Origin: Nostocoides sp. Soil756
Lineage (GTDB): Bacteria; Actinomycetota; Actinomycetes; Actinomycetales; Dermatophilaceae
DNA: 64,000 nt
Assembly: GCF_001428065.1 (NCBI RefSeq)
Contig: NZ_LMSE01000002.1
Span: 154,226-218,225, forward strand
Reading direction: 5' to 3'
Below, one piece after another: positions 20,417 to 31,570 of this stretch. Numbering within the stretch: position 1 is the stretch's first letter; every line of letters begins with the position of its first letter. A model generated the notes under the pieces. The model was not told the origin of the DNA. It ran no database searches and saw only the letters and a list, made by a program, of their open reading frames with translations. Made by a program: the position numbers and the translations under genes.

Positions 20417-21391
20417 GTGCCGACCATCCCTCTCGTCCTCGACGTCGACACCGGGGTCGACGACGCCTGCGCGCTGCTCCTCGCCGCCCTCCACCCGGGC
20501 CTCGACCTGCGGGCCGTCACCTGCGTGGGCGGCAACGCCCCCCTGGCCGACGTCGTCCGCAACACCCTGACCGTCCTCGAGACGGCCGGACGCGCCGACG
20601 TCCCGGTCGGTGTCGGGGTGGCCCGCCCGCTGCTCGAGGAGCCCGTCGACGCCCGCCACGTGCACGGGTCCGACGGCATGGCCGACCTCGGGATGGCCCC
20701 GCCCACGCTCGCCCCCGACCCGCGCTCGGCCGTGGACCTGCTCCGCGAGGTGGCGGACGCCGCGGCCGCCGACGGCGACCCGGTCACCCTCGTGCCGCTG
20801 GCCCCGATGACCAACGTCGCGATCTTCGCCCGGCTGCACCCGGAGTCGTTCGCCCGGTTGGGTCGGGTGGTCTTCATGGGCGGGGGCGCCGACGTCAGCA
20901 ACGCCACCGCGGCGGCCGAGTTCAACGTCTTCCACGACCCCGAGGCCACCGCCATCGTCCTCGACGCCTGCGCCACCCTCGGCGTGCCCGTCACGATGTA
21001 CGGCCTCGACGTGTTCTACGACCCCAGGGTCACCGACGCCGACGTCACGGCCCTGCGCGCCGTCGACACCCCGGTCGCGCGCCTGGCCGCCGACCTCATC
21101 TCGTTCCACCACCGCCGCTTCGCCGACGACGGCGCCACCATCGGCGACGCCGGGGCCGTCGCCTCCCTGCTGCTGCCGCAGGCCCTCGAGACCCGGAGCC
21201 TGCCGGTGCGCGTCGAGCTCACCGGGTCGTGGACCCGCGGTCGCACCATCGTCGACCGCCGTGACTGGTCGGGCGACATGGAGCACGACCCCCACGGCCT
21301 GGCCCCCGCCCAGGTCGACGTCGCGCTGGCCTGCGACGGGCCCGCCCTCGCGGCCCTCTGGCTGCGCACCGTGGCCGGGGAGGAGCGATGA
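20417..21391 (+). CDS. Inosine/uridine-preferring nucleoside hydrolase
   Basis: Hydrolyses the N-glycosidic bond of ribonucleosides to base plus ribose. The calcium-binding motif LDVDTGVDDA lies at about residues 8-17. Further conserved segments are TNVA, FMGGGA, EFNVFHDPEA and DVFYD. About 324 residues, the family norm. GTG 20417 is chosen because the strand PLVLDVDTG starts immediately after it and a CATGAT -10-like box precedes it by six bases; an in-frame ATG at 20399 is possible. The stop overlaps the ribokinase start by four bases, so ribose released here would be phosphorylated by the next product. Confidence 0.92.
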   Translation: MPTIPLVLDVDTGVDDACALLLAALHPGLDLRAVTCVGGNAPLADVVRNTLTVLETAGRADVPVGVGVARPLLEEPVDARHVHGSDGMADLGMAPPTLAPDPRSAVDLLREVADAAAADGDPVTLVPLAPMTNVAIFARLHPESFARLGRVVFMGGGADVSNATAAAEFNVFHDPEATAIVLDACATLGVPVTMYGLDVFYDPRVTDADVTALRAVDTPVARLAADLISFHHRRFADDGATIGDAGAVASLLLPQALETRSLPVRVELTGSWTRGRTIVDRRDWSGDMEHDPHGLAPAQVDVALACDGPALAALWLRTVAGEER

Positions 21392-22221
21392 GCGGCCGGG
21401 TCATGGTGCTGGGCTCGCTCAACGTCGACCTCGTGACGCGGGTGCAGCGGCATCCGCGCCCGGGTGAGACGGTGCTGGGCGACGGCCTGCGCCGGCTCGC
21501 CGGCGGCAAGGGCGCCAACCAGGCGGTGGCGGCGGCGGCCGCCGGCGCCGAGGTGCTGATGGTCGGCTGCGTGGGCGACGACGACGGCGGAGCGGCCTAC
21601 CGCGCCCGGCTGGCCGACCGCGGCATCGACGTCGCCGGCGTGCGCACCTGCGACGGCCTGCCCAGCGGCCACGCGATGATCCAGGTCAGCGACGACGGCG
21701 AGAACTCCATCGTCGTCGTGCCCGGCGCCAACGACGCCCTCGACGAGCGCGAGGTCGCCGCCGTCGACACCCTGGGGCCTGGTGACGTGCTCGTCCTCCA
21801 GCTCGAGGTGCCCCGCACCGTGGTGTGCGTCGCGGCCCGGCGTGCGGTCGCCCGCGGGGCCCGCGTCGTGCTGAACATCGCGCCCTACGCGGCCCTGCCG
21901 CCCGACGTGGTGGCCCTGGCCGACCCGCTCGTGGCCAACGAGCACGAGATGCAGGCGCTGGCCGAGTCCGGCGCGCAGCCGGGCTCGCTCCTGGTCACCT
22001 TCGGCGCCAACGGCGCCTCGTGGGACGGGCAGACCCTCCCGGCCGTCGCGGTCCCCGCCGACGAGGTGGCCGACACCACCGGCGCCGGGGACGCCTTCTG
22101 CGGCGCCCTCGCGGCCGCGCTGGCGGGCGGTGCCGACCGCTCCGAGGCCCTGGCCGCGGCCCTCGCTGCGGGCGCCGACGCCGTGCGCCACGAGGGAGCC
22201 CAGCCCGATCCCTACTTGTGA
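21388..22221 (+). CDS. rbsK: Ribokinase
   Basis: PfkB-family kinase converting ribose to ribose-5-phosphate. The 277 residues contain GSLNVDLV, the substrate motif LAGGKGANQAVAAA and the ATP/anion-hole motif DTTGAGDAFCGAL with the catalytic Asp. It is slightly shorter than the typical 300 residues. The ATGA overlap with the nucleoside hydrolase makes a two-gene salvage unit: base is released and ribose enters the pentose phosphate pool. Confidence 0.9.
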   Translation: MSGRVMVLGSLNVDLVTRVQRHPRPGETVLGDGLRRLAGGKGANQAVAAAAAGAEVLMVGCVGDDDGGAAYRARLADRGIDVAGVRTCDGLPSGHAMIQVSDDGENSIVVVPGANDALDEREVAAVDTLGPGDVLVLQLEVPRTVVCVAARRAVARGARVVLNIAPYAALPPDVVALADPLVANEHEMQALAESGAQPGSLLVTFGANGASWDGQTLPAVAVPADEVADTTGAGDAFCGALAAALAGGADRSEALAAALAAGADAVRHEGAQPDPYL

Positions 22222-22278
22222 GTAGCTTCTCGGTCGGGAACCCTGCCATGGCGCCGGATGCCGTGTCACAGTGGCGAC

Positions 22279-24267
22279 ATGGCCTCTCCTGACGCCGTCC
22301 CCCGCACCGCCGGCCCCGAGGGTGCCGCCTCGCGCACAGCGCCGCCGCTCGAGGCCGACGCCGCCGCGCTGCGCGCCTTCCTCGACGGCCCCCACGCCGC
22401 GGTCCGCGACGCGGTGCGGGCCCGGCTGGTCGAGCAGGCCACCCTCCTCGACGAGCGCGTCGACCTGTCCCGCGCCGAGCTGCGCCGCCGGGTGCGCGAC
22501 GAGGTCGTCGCGATCGGTGCCGGCGGCCAGGCGGGGTACGGCTTCCCCCCGCAGTACGGGGGCGGCGGCGACATCGGCGCCTCCGTCGCGGCCTTCGAGA
22601 CCCTGGCCTACGGCGACCTGTCGGTGCTCGTGAAGTCCGGCGTGCAGTACGGCCTGTTCGGCGGCGCCGTCCTCCAGCTCGGCACCACCCGCCACCACGA
22701 GGCCTATCTGCCCGACCTCGTGAGCGGGCGGCTCCTCGGCTGCTTCGCGATGACCGAGACCGGCCACGGCAGCAACGTCCAGGCCCTCGGCACGCTGGCG
22801 CGCTACGACGCCGACACCGACGAGATCGTCGTCACGACGCCCGACGACGCCTCGCGCAAGGACTACATCGGCAACGCGGCCGACGACGGGGAGGTCGCGG
22901 TCGTCTTCGCCCAGCTCGAGGTCGCGGGCCAGGGGCACGGCGTGCACGCCGTGCTCGTCCCGCTGCGCCGCGACGGCGCGGTCCTGCCGGGCGTGCGCAT
23001 CGAGGACTGCGGCGCCAAGCTCGGCCTCGAGGGCGTCGACAACGGGCGCATCTGGTTCGACGAGGTCCGGGTGCCCCGAGCCAACCTGCTCGACCGGTTC
23101 GCCGGCATCGGCGACGACGGCATCTACCACTCGAGCATCGAGAACCCCCACCGCCGCTTCTTCACGATGCTCGGCACCCTGGTGCAGGGCCGGGTCAGTG
23201 TGGGAGGCGCCGCCCTGGCCGCGTCCAAGGTGGCGCTCGAGATCGCCGTCCGCTACGCCCTGCGCCGCCGCCAGTTCGAGGCGAGCACCCCGAGCGAGGA
23301 GGACCTGCTGCTCGACTACGGGATGCACCAGCGCCGCCTGCTGCCGCTCGTGGCGCGCACCTACGCGCTCTCGTGCGCGCAGGAGGAGGTGGCGGGGCAG
23401 CTGCACCGGGTGTTCTCGGCCGACGCCCCCGACGACCGCGCCCGCCGCGCCCTGGAGTCGCGCGCCGCCGGGACCAAGGCCCTGCTCACCTGGCACGCCA
23501 CCGCCACCATCCAGGAGTGCCGGGAGGCGTGCGGCGGCGCCGGCTACCTCGCCGTCAACCGGTTCTCGGCCCTCAAGGCCGACACCGACGTGTTCACCAC
23601 CTTCGAGGGCGACAACCACGTGCTGCTCCAGCTCGTGGCCAAGGGCCTGCTCACCGACTACTCCTCGGACTTCGAGGACCTCGACCAGTTCGGCATGGTC
23701 CGCTTCGTCACCGGCCTGGCCGTCGAGACGGTCATCGAGCGCACCGCCGCCCACCAGCTCCTCGAGCGCATCCGCGACGTGCTGCCCGGCGGTCGCGACG
23801 GCTGGGACCAGGAGGCCGGCCTGCTCGACCCCGACTACCAGCTGGCGATGCTGCGCTACCGCGAGGAGCACCAGCTGGCCGGCGTGGCGCGCCGCCTCAA
23901 GGCCGGCGTGGGTGTCGGCACCGCGCCCGGGGTGGTCTTCAGCACCGTGCAGGACCACGTCATCGCGGCCGCCCGCTCGCACGTCGACCGGCTGGTGCTC
24001 GAGGCCTTCGTGGCCCGGGTGCGCTCGCAGCCCGAGGGGCCCACGCGCGACACCCTGGCCGCGCTGTGCGACCTGTACGCGCTCACCACCATCGAGGCCG
24101 ACCGGGGCTGGTTCCTCGAGCACGGCCGGCTCTCGGCGCCGCGGTCAAAGGCCATCACCCGCGAGGTGTCCGCGGTGCTGCGCCGGCTGCGCCCGGTGGC
24201 CGGCGAGCTGGTCGCGGCCTTCGGCATCCCGGCGGAGGTCCTCGGCGCCCACGACCTCGTCGGCTGA
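22279..24267 (+). CDS. Acyl-CoA oxidase / acyl-CoA dehydrogenase family protein
   Basis: A 662-residue flavoprotein of the peroxisomal-type ACOX family. It has the FAD-binding MTETGHGSNV, the GGAGY segment and TTFEGDNHVLLQ, where Glu443 is the expected catalytic base. The long C-terminal helical domain matches ACOX length rather than 380-residue acyl-CoA dehydrogenases. It would introduce the trans-2 double bond in acyl-CoA, probably passing electrons to oxygen and producing peroxide, but oxidase versus dehydrogenase cannot be decided from motifs alone. The ATG has a CACAGT box six bases upstream and no ribosome site, suggesting a leaderless mRNA. Confidence 0.9.
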   Translation: MASPDAVPRTAGPEGAASRTAPPLEADAAALRAFLDGPHAAVRDAVRARLVEQATLLDERVDLSRAELRRRVRDEVVAIGAGGQAGYGFPPQYGGGGDIGASVAAFETLAYGDLSVLVKSGVQYGLFGGAVLQLGTTRHHEAYLPDLVSGRLLGCFAMTETGHGSNVQALGTLARYDADTDEIVVTTPDDASRKDYIGNAADDGEVAVVFAQLEVAGQGHGVHAVLVPLRRDGAVLPGVRIEDCGAKLGLEGVDNGRIWFDEVRVPRANLLDRFAGIGDDGIYHSSIENPHRRFFTMLGTLVQGRVSVGGAALAASKVALEIAVRYALRRRQFEASTPSEEDLLLDYGMHQRRLLPLVARTYALSCAQEEVAGQLHRVFSADAPDDRARRALESRAAGTKALLTWHATATIQECREACGGAGYLAVNRFSALKADTDVFTTFEGDNHVLLQLVAKGLLTDYSSDFEDLDQFGMVRFVTGLAVETVIERTAAHQLLERIRDVLPGGRDGWDQEAGLLDPDYQLAMLRYREEHQLAGVARRLKAGVGVGTAPGVVFSTVQDHVIAAARSHVDRLVLEAFVARVRSQPEGPTRDTLAALCDLYALTTIEADRGWFLEHGRLSAPRSKAITREVSAVLRRLRPVAGELVAAFGIPAEVLGAHDLVG

Positions 24268-24292
24268 CCCGCGGCGTGGCCGAAGGGGTCAG
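24264..24292. terminator. Short inverted repeat spanning two convergent stop codons
   Basis: CTGACCC (24264-24270) pairs with GGGTCAG (24286-24292). The stems contain the TGA of the acyl-CoA oxidase gene and the stop of the convergent methyltransferase gene. Seven base pairs with a 15-base loop is modest. Confidence 0.4.
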
Positions 24293-25527
24293 GCCGGGTC
24301 GACGACCAGGACCGTCTGGCGGCCCGCGACCCGGGTGAGGATGACGGTGGCCTGCGCCCCGTCGCCGGCCTTGCGCCCGATGCGCAGCTCGCGGCGCAGC
24401 TGGTCGTCGTCGAGGCGGACCCCCCGCTTCTTGATGGTCAGCCCGGTCACGCCGTGCTGCCCTAGCCAGGCCCGCAGCGTCTTGACCGTGAAGGGCATCG
24501 ACTCGAGCACGGCGTAGCGCCGGGCGAACGGGATGTCGACCTCGGCGTCGGAGAGCACGTAGCCGAGCCCGCGCTCGACCTCGCTGCCCAGCGTCGCCGC
24601 CGTCACCGCACCGAGCAGGCCCGCCTGGGTGACCGCGCGGTCGGGCTCGTACAGCCAGGCACCGATCGAGGTGGCGCTCTGGACCAGGGGCGGGTCGGGC
24701 TCGCACATCTGCTCGTCGACCTCGACCGGCGCGGTGTTCGGGCCGAGGATGCGCGCCGTCCGGCCCGGGGTGTAGGCCAGCGGCCCCCACCAGACGGCGC
24801 ACTCGAGCACCTCGCCGCCGAACGAGGTCCACTGGGCCTCGGCCCCCAGGGGGACGGCGTCGTGCGGCATCGACGGCGACAGCTTGGCCCCGGTGGCCGG
24901 TACCGCGGTGGCGACCTGGAGGACGAACTCCCAGGTGGGGCGGATCTCGTCGAGGCGGAAGACGCGCTTGATGCGCCCGTGCCGGCCGGTGTGCCCCGGC
25001 ACCCGGCGGGCCGGGTCGAGCCACACCCCGACCCGTGAGCGCAGCGGGTCGCGCGGAGCCTCGAACTCCTCGGCCATCCCCTCGCGGGCGCGCGAGTCGG
25101 GCCACGGGCGCAGGTTGGTGTCGGCGACGGCCGCGGTGACCGGGTCGATGTCGACGCCGCGGACGGTGACGCCGAGGGCCGACATCGCCACCGCGTCGCT
25201 GCCGATGCCGCAGCCGAGGTCGTGCACGGTCGCGAGACTGGCGTTGTAGAAGCGGCCCGCGTGGGTGGCCGCCACCTCGAGGCGCGACGCCTGTTCGAGG
25301 CCGTCGGGCGTGTAGAGCATGTCGGTCGCGAACTCGCCGAACTTGGCCACCGCCCGGGCGCGCAGCCGCTGCTGGGTGAGCGCCGCAGCCACCAGCTCGG
25401 GTGGGTGCCCCTCCCGGCGGAGCCGCTCCTGGAGGCCGATGACCGAGGCCTCGTCGTACGGCGGGAGGGAGCGCAACAGGGCCTGGCCGTCGGGGGACCC
25501 CAGCGCGCGCACCGTCCCGACGTCCAC
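24289..25527 (-). CDS. Class I SAM-dependent methyltransferase with THUMP-like C-terminal domain
   Basis: A 412-residue protein. SAM-binding motif I is [10 protein letters not shown] (about 102-111), with the acidic strand VRGVDIDP as motif II. The C-terminal about 90 residues (from [13 protein letters not shown] through [11 protein letters not shown]) fit the THUMP-like domain of this actinobacterial family. The substrate is probably RNA, by analogy with THUMP proteins, but this is unproven. GTG 25527 has AGGA nine bases upstream; a GTG six codons earlier is also in frame. The gene diverges from groES, and the CIRCE elements lie between them. Confidence 0.85.
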   Translation of the reverse strand: MDVGTVRALGSPDGQALLRSLPPYDEASVIGLQERLRREGHPPELVAAALTQQRLRARAVAKFGEFATDMLYTPDGLEQASRLEVAATHAGRFYNASLATVHDLGCGIGSDAVAMSALGVTVRGVDIDPVTAAVADTNLRPWPDSRAREGMAEEFEAPRDPLRSRVGVWLDPARRVPGHTGRHGRIKRVFRLDEIRPTWEFVLQVATAVPATGAKLSPSMPHDAVPLGAEAQWTSFGGEVLECAVWWGPLAYTPGRTARILGPNTAPVEVDEQMCEPDPPLVQSATSIGAWLYEPDRAVTQAGLLGAVTAATLGSEVERGLGYVLSDAEVDIPFARRYAVLESMPFTVKTLRAWLGQHGVTGLTIKKRGVRLDDDQLRRELRIGRKAGDGAQATVILTRVAGRQTVLVVDPA

Positions 25528-25608
25528 GGCGGGCCATCCTGCCACCCGGGCTCGGGCCGGCTGCGCCGTCCCCCGCCGGGGGCCCGGAGCCGGCCCGCGC
25601 ACGGGCTG

Positions 25609-25635
25609 CTGGCACTCGAGTTGACCGAGTGCTAA
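25609..25635. promoter_or_regulatory. CIRCE operator 1 (HrcA site) of groES-groEL
   Basis: CTGGCACTC, nine bases, GAGTGCTAA: the right arm is a perfect match and the left arm near-perfect to the CIRCE consensus TTAGCACTC-N9-GAGTGCTAA. It overlaps the -35 region of the groES promoter, where HrcA binding would block polymerase. Confidence 0.92.
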
Positions 25636-25650
25636 CCGCGGACCTAGATT
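25621..25650 (+). promoter_or_regulatory. Promoter of groES-groEL
   Basis: TTGACC (25621-25626) and TAGATT (25645-25650) are separated by 18 bases, a good housekeeping-type promoter. The -35 lies in the spacer of CIRCE 1, and the predicted start (about 25657) abuts CIRCE 2. Confidence 0.75.
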
Positions 25651-25657
25651 TGGCTCA

Positions 25658-25684
25658 TTGGCACTCGCCCTCGGTGAGTGCCAG
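25658..25684. promoter_or_regulatory. CIRCE operator 2 (HrcA site) of groES-groEL
   Basis: TTGGCACTC, nine bases, GAGTGCCAG, symmetric through both arms. It starts about where transcription should begin, so it would also form a hairpin at the 5' end of the mRNA. Centre-to-centre distance to CIRCE 1 is 49 bases. Confidence 0.9.
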
Positions 25685-25781
25685 CGCCCCCGGGTCAGGA
25701 TCGACCCCCGCGACGGCGAGAGCGGCCCGGAGCGCAGTCCCCGTCCACTTCGACTCATCCCAGCAAGGGGAGGAGCACACC

Positions 25782-26075
25782 GTGTCGGTTTCCATCAAGC
25801 CGCTCGAGGACCGCATCGTCATCAAGAGCCTCGAGGCCGAGCAGACCACCGCGTCCGGGCTCGTCATTCCGGACACCGCGAAGGAGAAGCCCCAGGAGGG
25901 CGAGGTCCTCGCGGTCGGTCCCGGTCGCATCGACGACAAGGGCAACCGCGTGCCGCTCGACGTCAACGTCGGCGACCGTGTCATCTACAGCAAGTACGGC
26001 GGCACCGAGATCAAGCACGGCGGCGAGGAGTACCTCATCCTCTCCGCCCGCGACGTCCTCGCCGTCGTCGGCTGA
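25782..26075 (+). CDS. groES: Co-chaperonin GroES
   Basis: Ten-kilodalton lid of the GroEL chaperonin. The 97 residues include the start [12 protein letters not shown], the mobile loop around [12 protein letters not shown] and the C-terminal [18 protein letters not shown]. The GTG start has AAGGGGAGGAG six bases upstream, an unusually strong ribosome site. Regulation by HrcA is indicated by two CIRCE elements and a clear promoter upstream. The 5' leader is about 125 bases. Confidence 0.98.
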   Translation: MSVSIKPLEDRIVIKSLEAEQTTASGLVIPDTAKEKPQEGEVLAVGPGRIDDKGNRVPLDVNVGDRVIYSKYGGTEIKHGGEEYLILSARDVLAVVG

Positions 26076-26099
26076 CGCACGACCCACGTATGCCGTGAC

Positions 26100-26142
26100 C
26101 GCGCCCCGGTGCGCACCCGCCACCGGGTGTGACCGGGGCGCG
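26100..26142 (+). promoter_or_regulatory. Intercistronic hairpin between groES and groEL
   Basis: Perfect 11-base arms (26100-26110 and 26132-26142) enclose a second 5-base stem (26114-26118 with 26125-26129). No T-tract follows. It is well placed to attenuate read-through, to be an mRNA processing site or to shield the 3' end of groES mRNA. Confidence 0.65.
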
Positions 26143-26194
26143 TCCGGTAGCGGTCACTGAACGACAATCCCGCTGCGGCGGCACGCCCGCGTAG

Positions 26195-27844
<1,650 letters not shown>

Positions 27845-27885
27845 GCCCTCCTCACCGTCGCCGGGTCACCCGGTCGACGCAGCGT

Positions 27886-27922
27886 GACGCCGCCCGGTCC
27901 CCTCGTGGGGCCGGGCGGCGTC
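27886..27922. terminator. Strong hairpin terminator after groEL
   Basis: Twelve-base perfect outer arms (27886-27897 and 27911-27922) with an inner CCCC/GGGG stem and TCGT loop; a single T is bulged. It is followed by CGTCGTTCTG. Located between convergent groEL and the S4 gene. Confidence 0.8.
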
Positions 27923-27950
27923 CGTCGTTCTGCGGCGGGACCGGGCCGGG

Positions 27951-28178
27951 TCAGCCGGCGGTGACGCGCACCGAGCCGGCACCGTCGAGCGCGACCACGT
28001 CGCCCACGTGCACCTGGCGCCCGCGGCGGGTGTCGACCTGGCCGTTGACGCTCACCAGCCCGCGCTCGATGACCTCGCGGGCGGCGGCACCGTCGTCGGC
28101 CAGCCCGGCGAGCTTCAGCAGCTGCCCGAGGCGGATGACGTCGTCGCGGATGGGGAGGTCCTCAGGGGTGCCGGTCAC
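27951..28178 (-). CDS. S4-domain RNA-binding protein
   Basis: A 75-residue protein made almost entirely of an S4 RNA-binding fold (IRLGQLLKLAGLADDGAAAR...GLVSVNGQVDTRRGRQVHVGD). Small free-standing S4 proteins of this type (YaaA/RlbA-like) bind rRNA or tRNA, but the target here is unknown. GTG 28178 is preferred: TAGGCT ends seven bases upstream, the leaderless arrangement. A second in-frame GTG lies at 28184. Confidence 0.85.
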   Translation of the reverse strand: MTGTPEDLPIRDDVIRLGQLLKLAGLADDGAAAREVIERGLVSVNGQVDTRRGRQVHVGDVVALDGAGSVRVTAG

Positions 28179-28185
28179 GGCCACC

Positions 28186-28191
28186 AGCCTA
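28186..28191 (-). promoter_or_regulatory. -10 box TAGGCT, leaderless start of the S4 gene
   Basis: Minus-strand TAGGCT ends seven bases before GTG 28178, with no Shine-Dalgarno sequence between. Confidence 0.5.
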
Positions 28192-28229
28192 GGCGCAGGG
28201 ACTCGGTCCCGGCCCGGCGCAGACAAGGG

Positions 28230-28275
28230 CCGCGGGGTGGCTCGTGGGCTCTCGCTCCCACGACCCACCCCGCGG
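28230..28275. repeat. Large hairpin, unit 1 of a duplicated stem-loop
   Basis: Nineteen-base arms (28230-28248 and 28257-28275) with one mismatch and an eight-base loop. Apex and loop read GTGGG-CTCTCGCT-CCCAC. It lies downstream of whiB (minus strand) and is probably its terminator. Confidence 0.7.
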
Positions 28276-28296
28276 CCGGGGTCGGTCTTCCGGTCT

Positions 28297-28318
28297 CCGT
28301 GGGCTCTCGCCCCCACGG
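28297..28318. repeat. Hairpin, unit 2 of a duplicated stem-loop
   Basis: Seven-base arms (28297-28303 and 28312-28318) around CTCTCGCC. The 19-base apex repeats that of the hairpin about 50 bases away with one change, pointing to duplication of a terminator-like element. Confidence 0.6.
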
Positions 28319-28429
28319 TTCCGGTGCCGTCGCGCTGCTCTCGCGCCGCGACCGGCGGTGACCTGACTCTCGTCCCCTCGGAGCAGGGGACCGCCCTCGT
28401 CGGGCGTCTGTGACGGGTACCGGCTCGCC

Positions 28430-28720
28430 TCAGGAGGCGATGTGCCGCTCCCGGGCGTAGTGCGTCTCCCGCTCGTCCTCGGTGAGGCCGCCCCACACGC
28501 CGTAGGGCTCCCGCACGGCGAGGGCGTGGCTGCGGCACTGCTGGATGACCGGGCAGGCCAGGCAGATCTCCTTGGCGGCCGTCGCGCGGCGGCTGCGCTT
28601 GCTGCCTCGCTCGCCCTCGGGGTGGAAGAACGTCTCGGGCCCGACCCGGCGGCAGGCGCCGTCGAGCTGCCAGTCCCACAGGTCGGCCACGGGCCCCGGG
28701 AGCCGGGTGATCTCGGCCAT
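28430..28720 (-). CDS. whiB3: WhiB3-type iron-sulfur transcriptional regulator
   Basis: A 96-residue WhiB-like protein. Four cysteines that bind a 4Fe-4S cluster are Cys23, Cys53, Cys56 and Cys62 (C-x29-C-x2-C-x5-C), followed by the sigma-contacting GVWGG turn (74-78). The N-terminus LPGPVADLWDWQLDGACR and FFHPEGERG match WhiB3 rather than WhiB1. In mycobacteria WhiB3 responds to redox state and controls lipid metabolism. The position beside groEL1 and guaB is also that of whiB3. The ATG has GGAGG five bases upstream and a leader of uncertain length. Confidence 0.92.
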   Translation of the reverse strand: MAEITRLPGPVADLWDWQLDGACRRVGPETFFHPEGERGSKRSRRATAAKEICLACPVIQQCRSHALAVREPYGVWGGLTEDERETHYARERHIAS

Positions 28721-28744
28721 GTGTACCTCCACGAACAGATCTGG

Positions 28745-28762
28745 GCCACTTCCCCGAGTGGC
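28745..28762. promoter_or_regulatory. Inverted repeat in the whiB3 upstream region
   Basis: GCCACT, six bases, AGTGGC, 25 to 42 bases upstream of the whiB3 ATG. It could be an operator or a leader hairpin. No regulator is identifiable from the sequence. Confidence 0.3.
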
Positions 28763-28821
28763 GACGGTCCTCACCGTAGGTCGGGATCGACAGGGGGAGG
28801 GCAAGGCCCGGGTAAGCCTTT

Positions 28822-28847
28822 GGTCAAGGGTCGGCCTCCAGGTCAAG
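28822..28847. promoter_or_regulatory. Paired GGTCAAG direct repeats between whiB3 and guaB
   Basis: GGTCAAG at 28822-28828 and 28841-28847, 19 bases apart. On the minus strand both read CTTGACC, so each contains a -35-like TTGACC facing whiB3, but I cannot find convincing -10 partners. They may be binding sites on the same DNA face or tandem -35 elements. Confidence 0.3.
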
Positions 28848-28910
28848 AGATGGCAAAGTCCGAGGGGGAGCCCGAGGCGGGACGGGCGCGGGGCATCCCG
28901 CCCGGGGCCG

Positions 28911-30533
<1,623 letters not shown>

Positions 30534-30564
30534 GCCCCGGGTCGTGCCGGGCCCGGAGCCGACG

Positions 30565-30570
30565 TATGGT
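30565..30570 (+). promoter_or_regulatory. -10 box TATGGT, leaderless start of the SxxK lipoprotein gene
   Basis: TATGGT ends six bases before GTG 30577, supporting that start over GTG 30544. Confidence 0.5.
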
Positions 30571-30576
30571 CTGCGC

Positions 30577-31533
30577 GTGCGCCGCCTCCCCGCCCGCTGG
30601 CTCCTCCCGGGCCTGGTCGCGCTCGCCCTGGCCGGGTGCGGCAGCGTTCCCGCGCCCACGCCGAGCGGGCCGAGCGTGAGCCCCAGCCGCGCGGCGGACG
30701 CCGAGCCGTCACGCGCGCCCACCCCCACGCGCGCCACCCCGGCCCCGACCGCCACCGACGACCTCGTCGTGCCGGTGCCCGTACCGAGGCCGGTCGCGCC
30801 GGCCTCTGCTGGTGACGGGGCCGTCACCGGCGGCCGGCCGGGGGTGCCGGCGTCCGGGCGGCTGACCACGCTGGTGGGCGACACCCGCAGCGCCATGGTG
30901 TGGGCTCCCCTGTCGGACCCGTCGGCCGTCACCACCGAGGGCTCGGTGCCCAGCGCCCGGGCCTGGTCGACGTCGAAGGTGCTGGTCGTCGCGGCCTACC
31001 TCGACACCGTGGTGGGCGGCGACCCGTCGAGGATCCCGAGCACCGAACGCGGCTGGATCCGGGCCGCGCTCACGGCCAGCGACGGTGACGCGGTGGTGGC
31101 GATCCGCGACCGCATCCCCGGCAGCCCGGGCGCGGCCATCACCGCCGTGCTGCGCTCCATCGGCGACACCCGCACCTCGGCGCCCGACCGTTCGCAGGGG
31201 ACGATGACCTGGACCCCGCGCGAGCAGGTGCGCTTCATGGCGGCCCTGGCGGCCGGCCGGGTGGTCAGCCCCGCGGCCAGCGCCTACCTGCTCGCCCAGA
31301 TGCAGCCGATCGCGGCCCACCGCTGGGGCCTCGGCACCATCGGGGCGTCGTCGCTCAAGGGAGGCTGGCTGACCTCCGAGACCGAGACCCGGCAGATGGG
31401 CATCGTGGGCGGCTACGCGGTCGCCATCATCACCGTGGGCGTCGGGCCGGCGGTCCGACAGACCGACGGCGACTCGGCCCACGTGCAGCAGCTGGACCGG
31501 ATCGCCGACCTGCTGGCCCGCCGTCTGCGCTGA
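30577..31533 (+). CDS. Lipoprotein with serine-hydrolase / beta-lactamase-like fold
   Basis: A 318-residue lipoprotein with lipobox LALAGC (Cys21) and a long Pro/Ala/Thr linker to about residue 90. The domain that follows shows penicilloyl-serine-transferase-like motifs: SxxK as Ser131-Lys134 (STSK). SDG at 168-170 stands where SDN is expected, and a KGGW segment near residue 257 sits where KTG is expected. Two of three motifs are altered, so beta-lactamase or DD-peptidase activity is uncertain. It would sit on the outer face of the membrane. The start was chosen by signal peptide and -10 position. Confidence 0.75.
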   Translation: MRRLPARWLLPGLVALALAGCGSVPAPTPSGPSVSPSRAADAEPSRAPTPTRATPAPTATDDLVVPVPVPRPVAPASAGDGAVTGGRPGVPASGRLTTLVGDTRSAMVWAPLSDPSAVTTEGSVPSARAWSTSKVLVVAAYLDTVVGGDPSRIPSTERGWIRAALTASDGDAVVAIRDRIPGSPGAAITAVLRSIGDTRTSAPDRSQGTMTWTPREQVRFMAALAAGRVVSPAASAYLLAQMQPIAAHRWGLGTIGASSLKGGWLTSETETRQMGIVGGYAVAIITVGVGPAVRQTDGDSAHVQQLDRIADLLARRLR

Positions 31534-31570
31534 GCGGCCGCCGGGACCGCTGAGCGCCGGCCGGGCGCGG

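Noticed and set aside
21016-24123. A 1035-codon minus-strand open frame opposite the ribokinase and acyl-CoA oxidase
   Set aside because: Composition is Val/Gly/His/Arg-biased as expected for antisense of GC-rich codons. No domain is recognisable, and the plus strand has clear conserved genes.
28201-28429. A CRISPR-like array in the duplicated hairpin region
   Set aside because: Only two related units of unequal length, with no regular spacers and no cas genes in the window.
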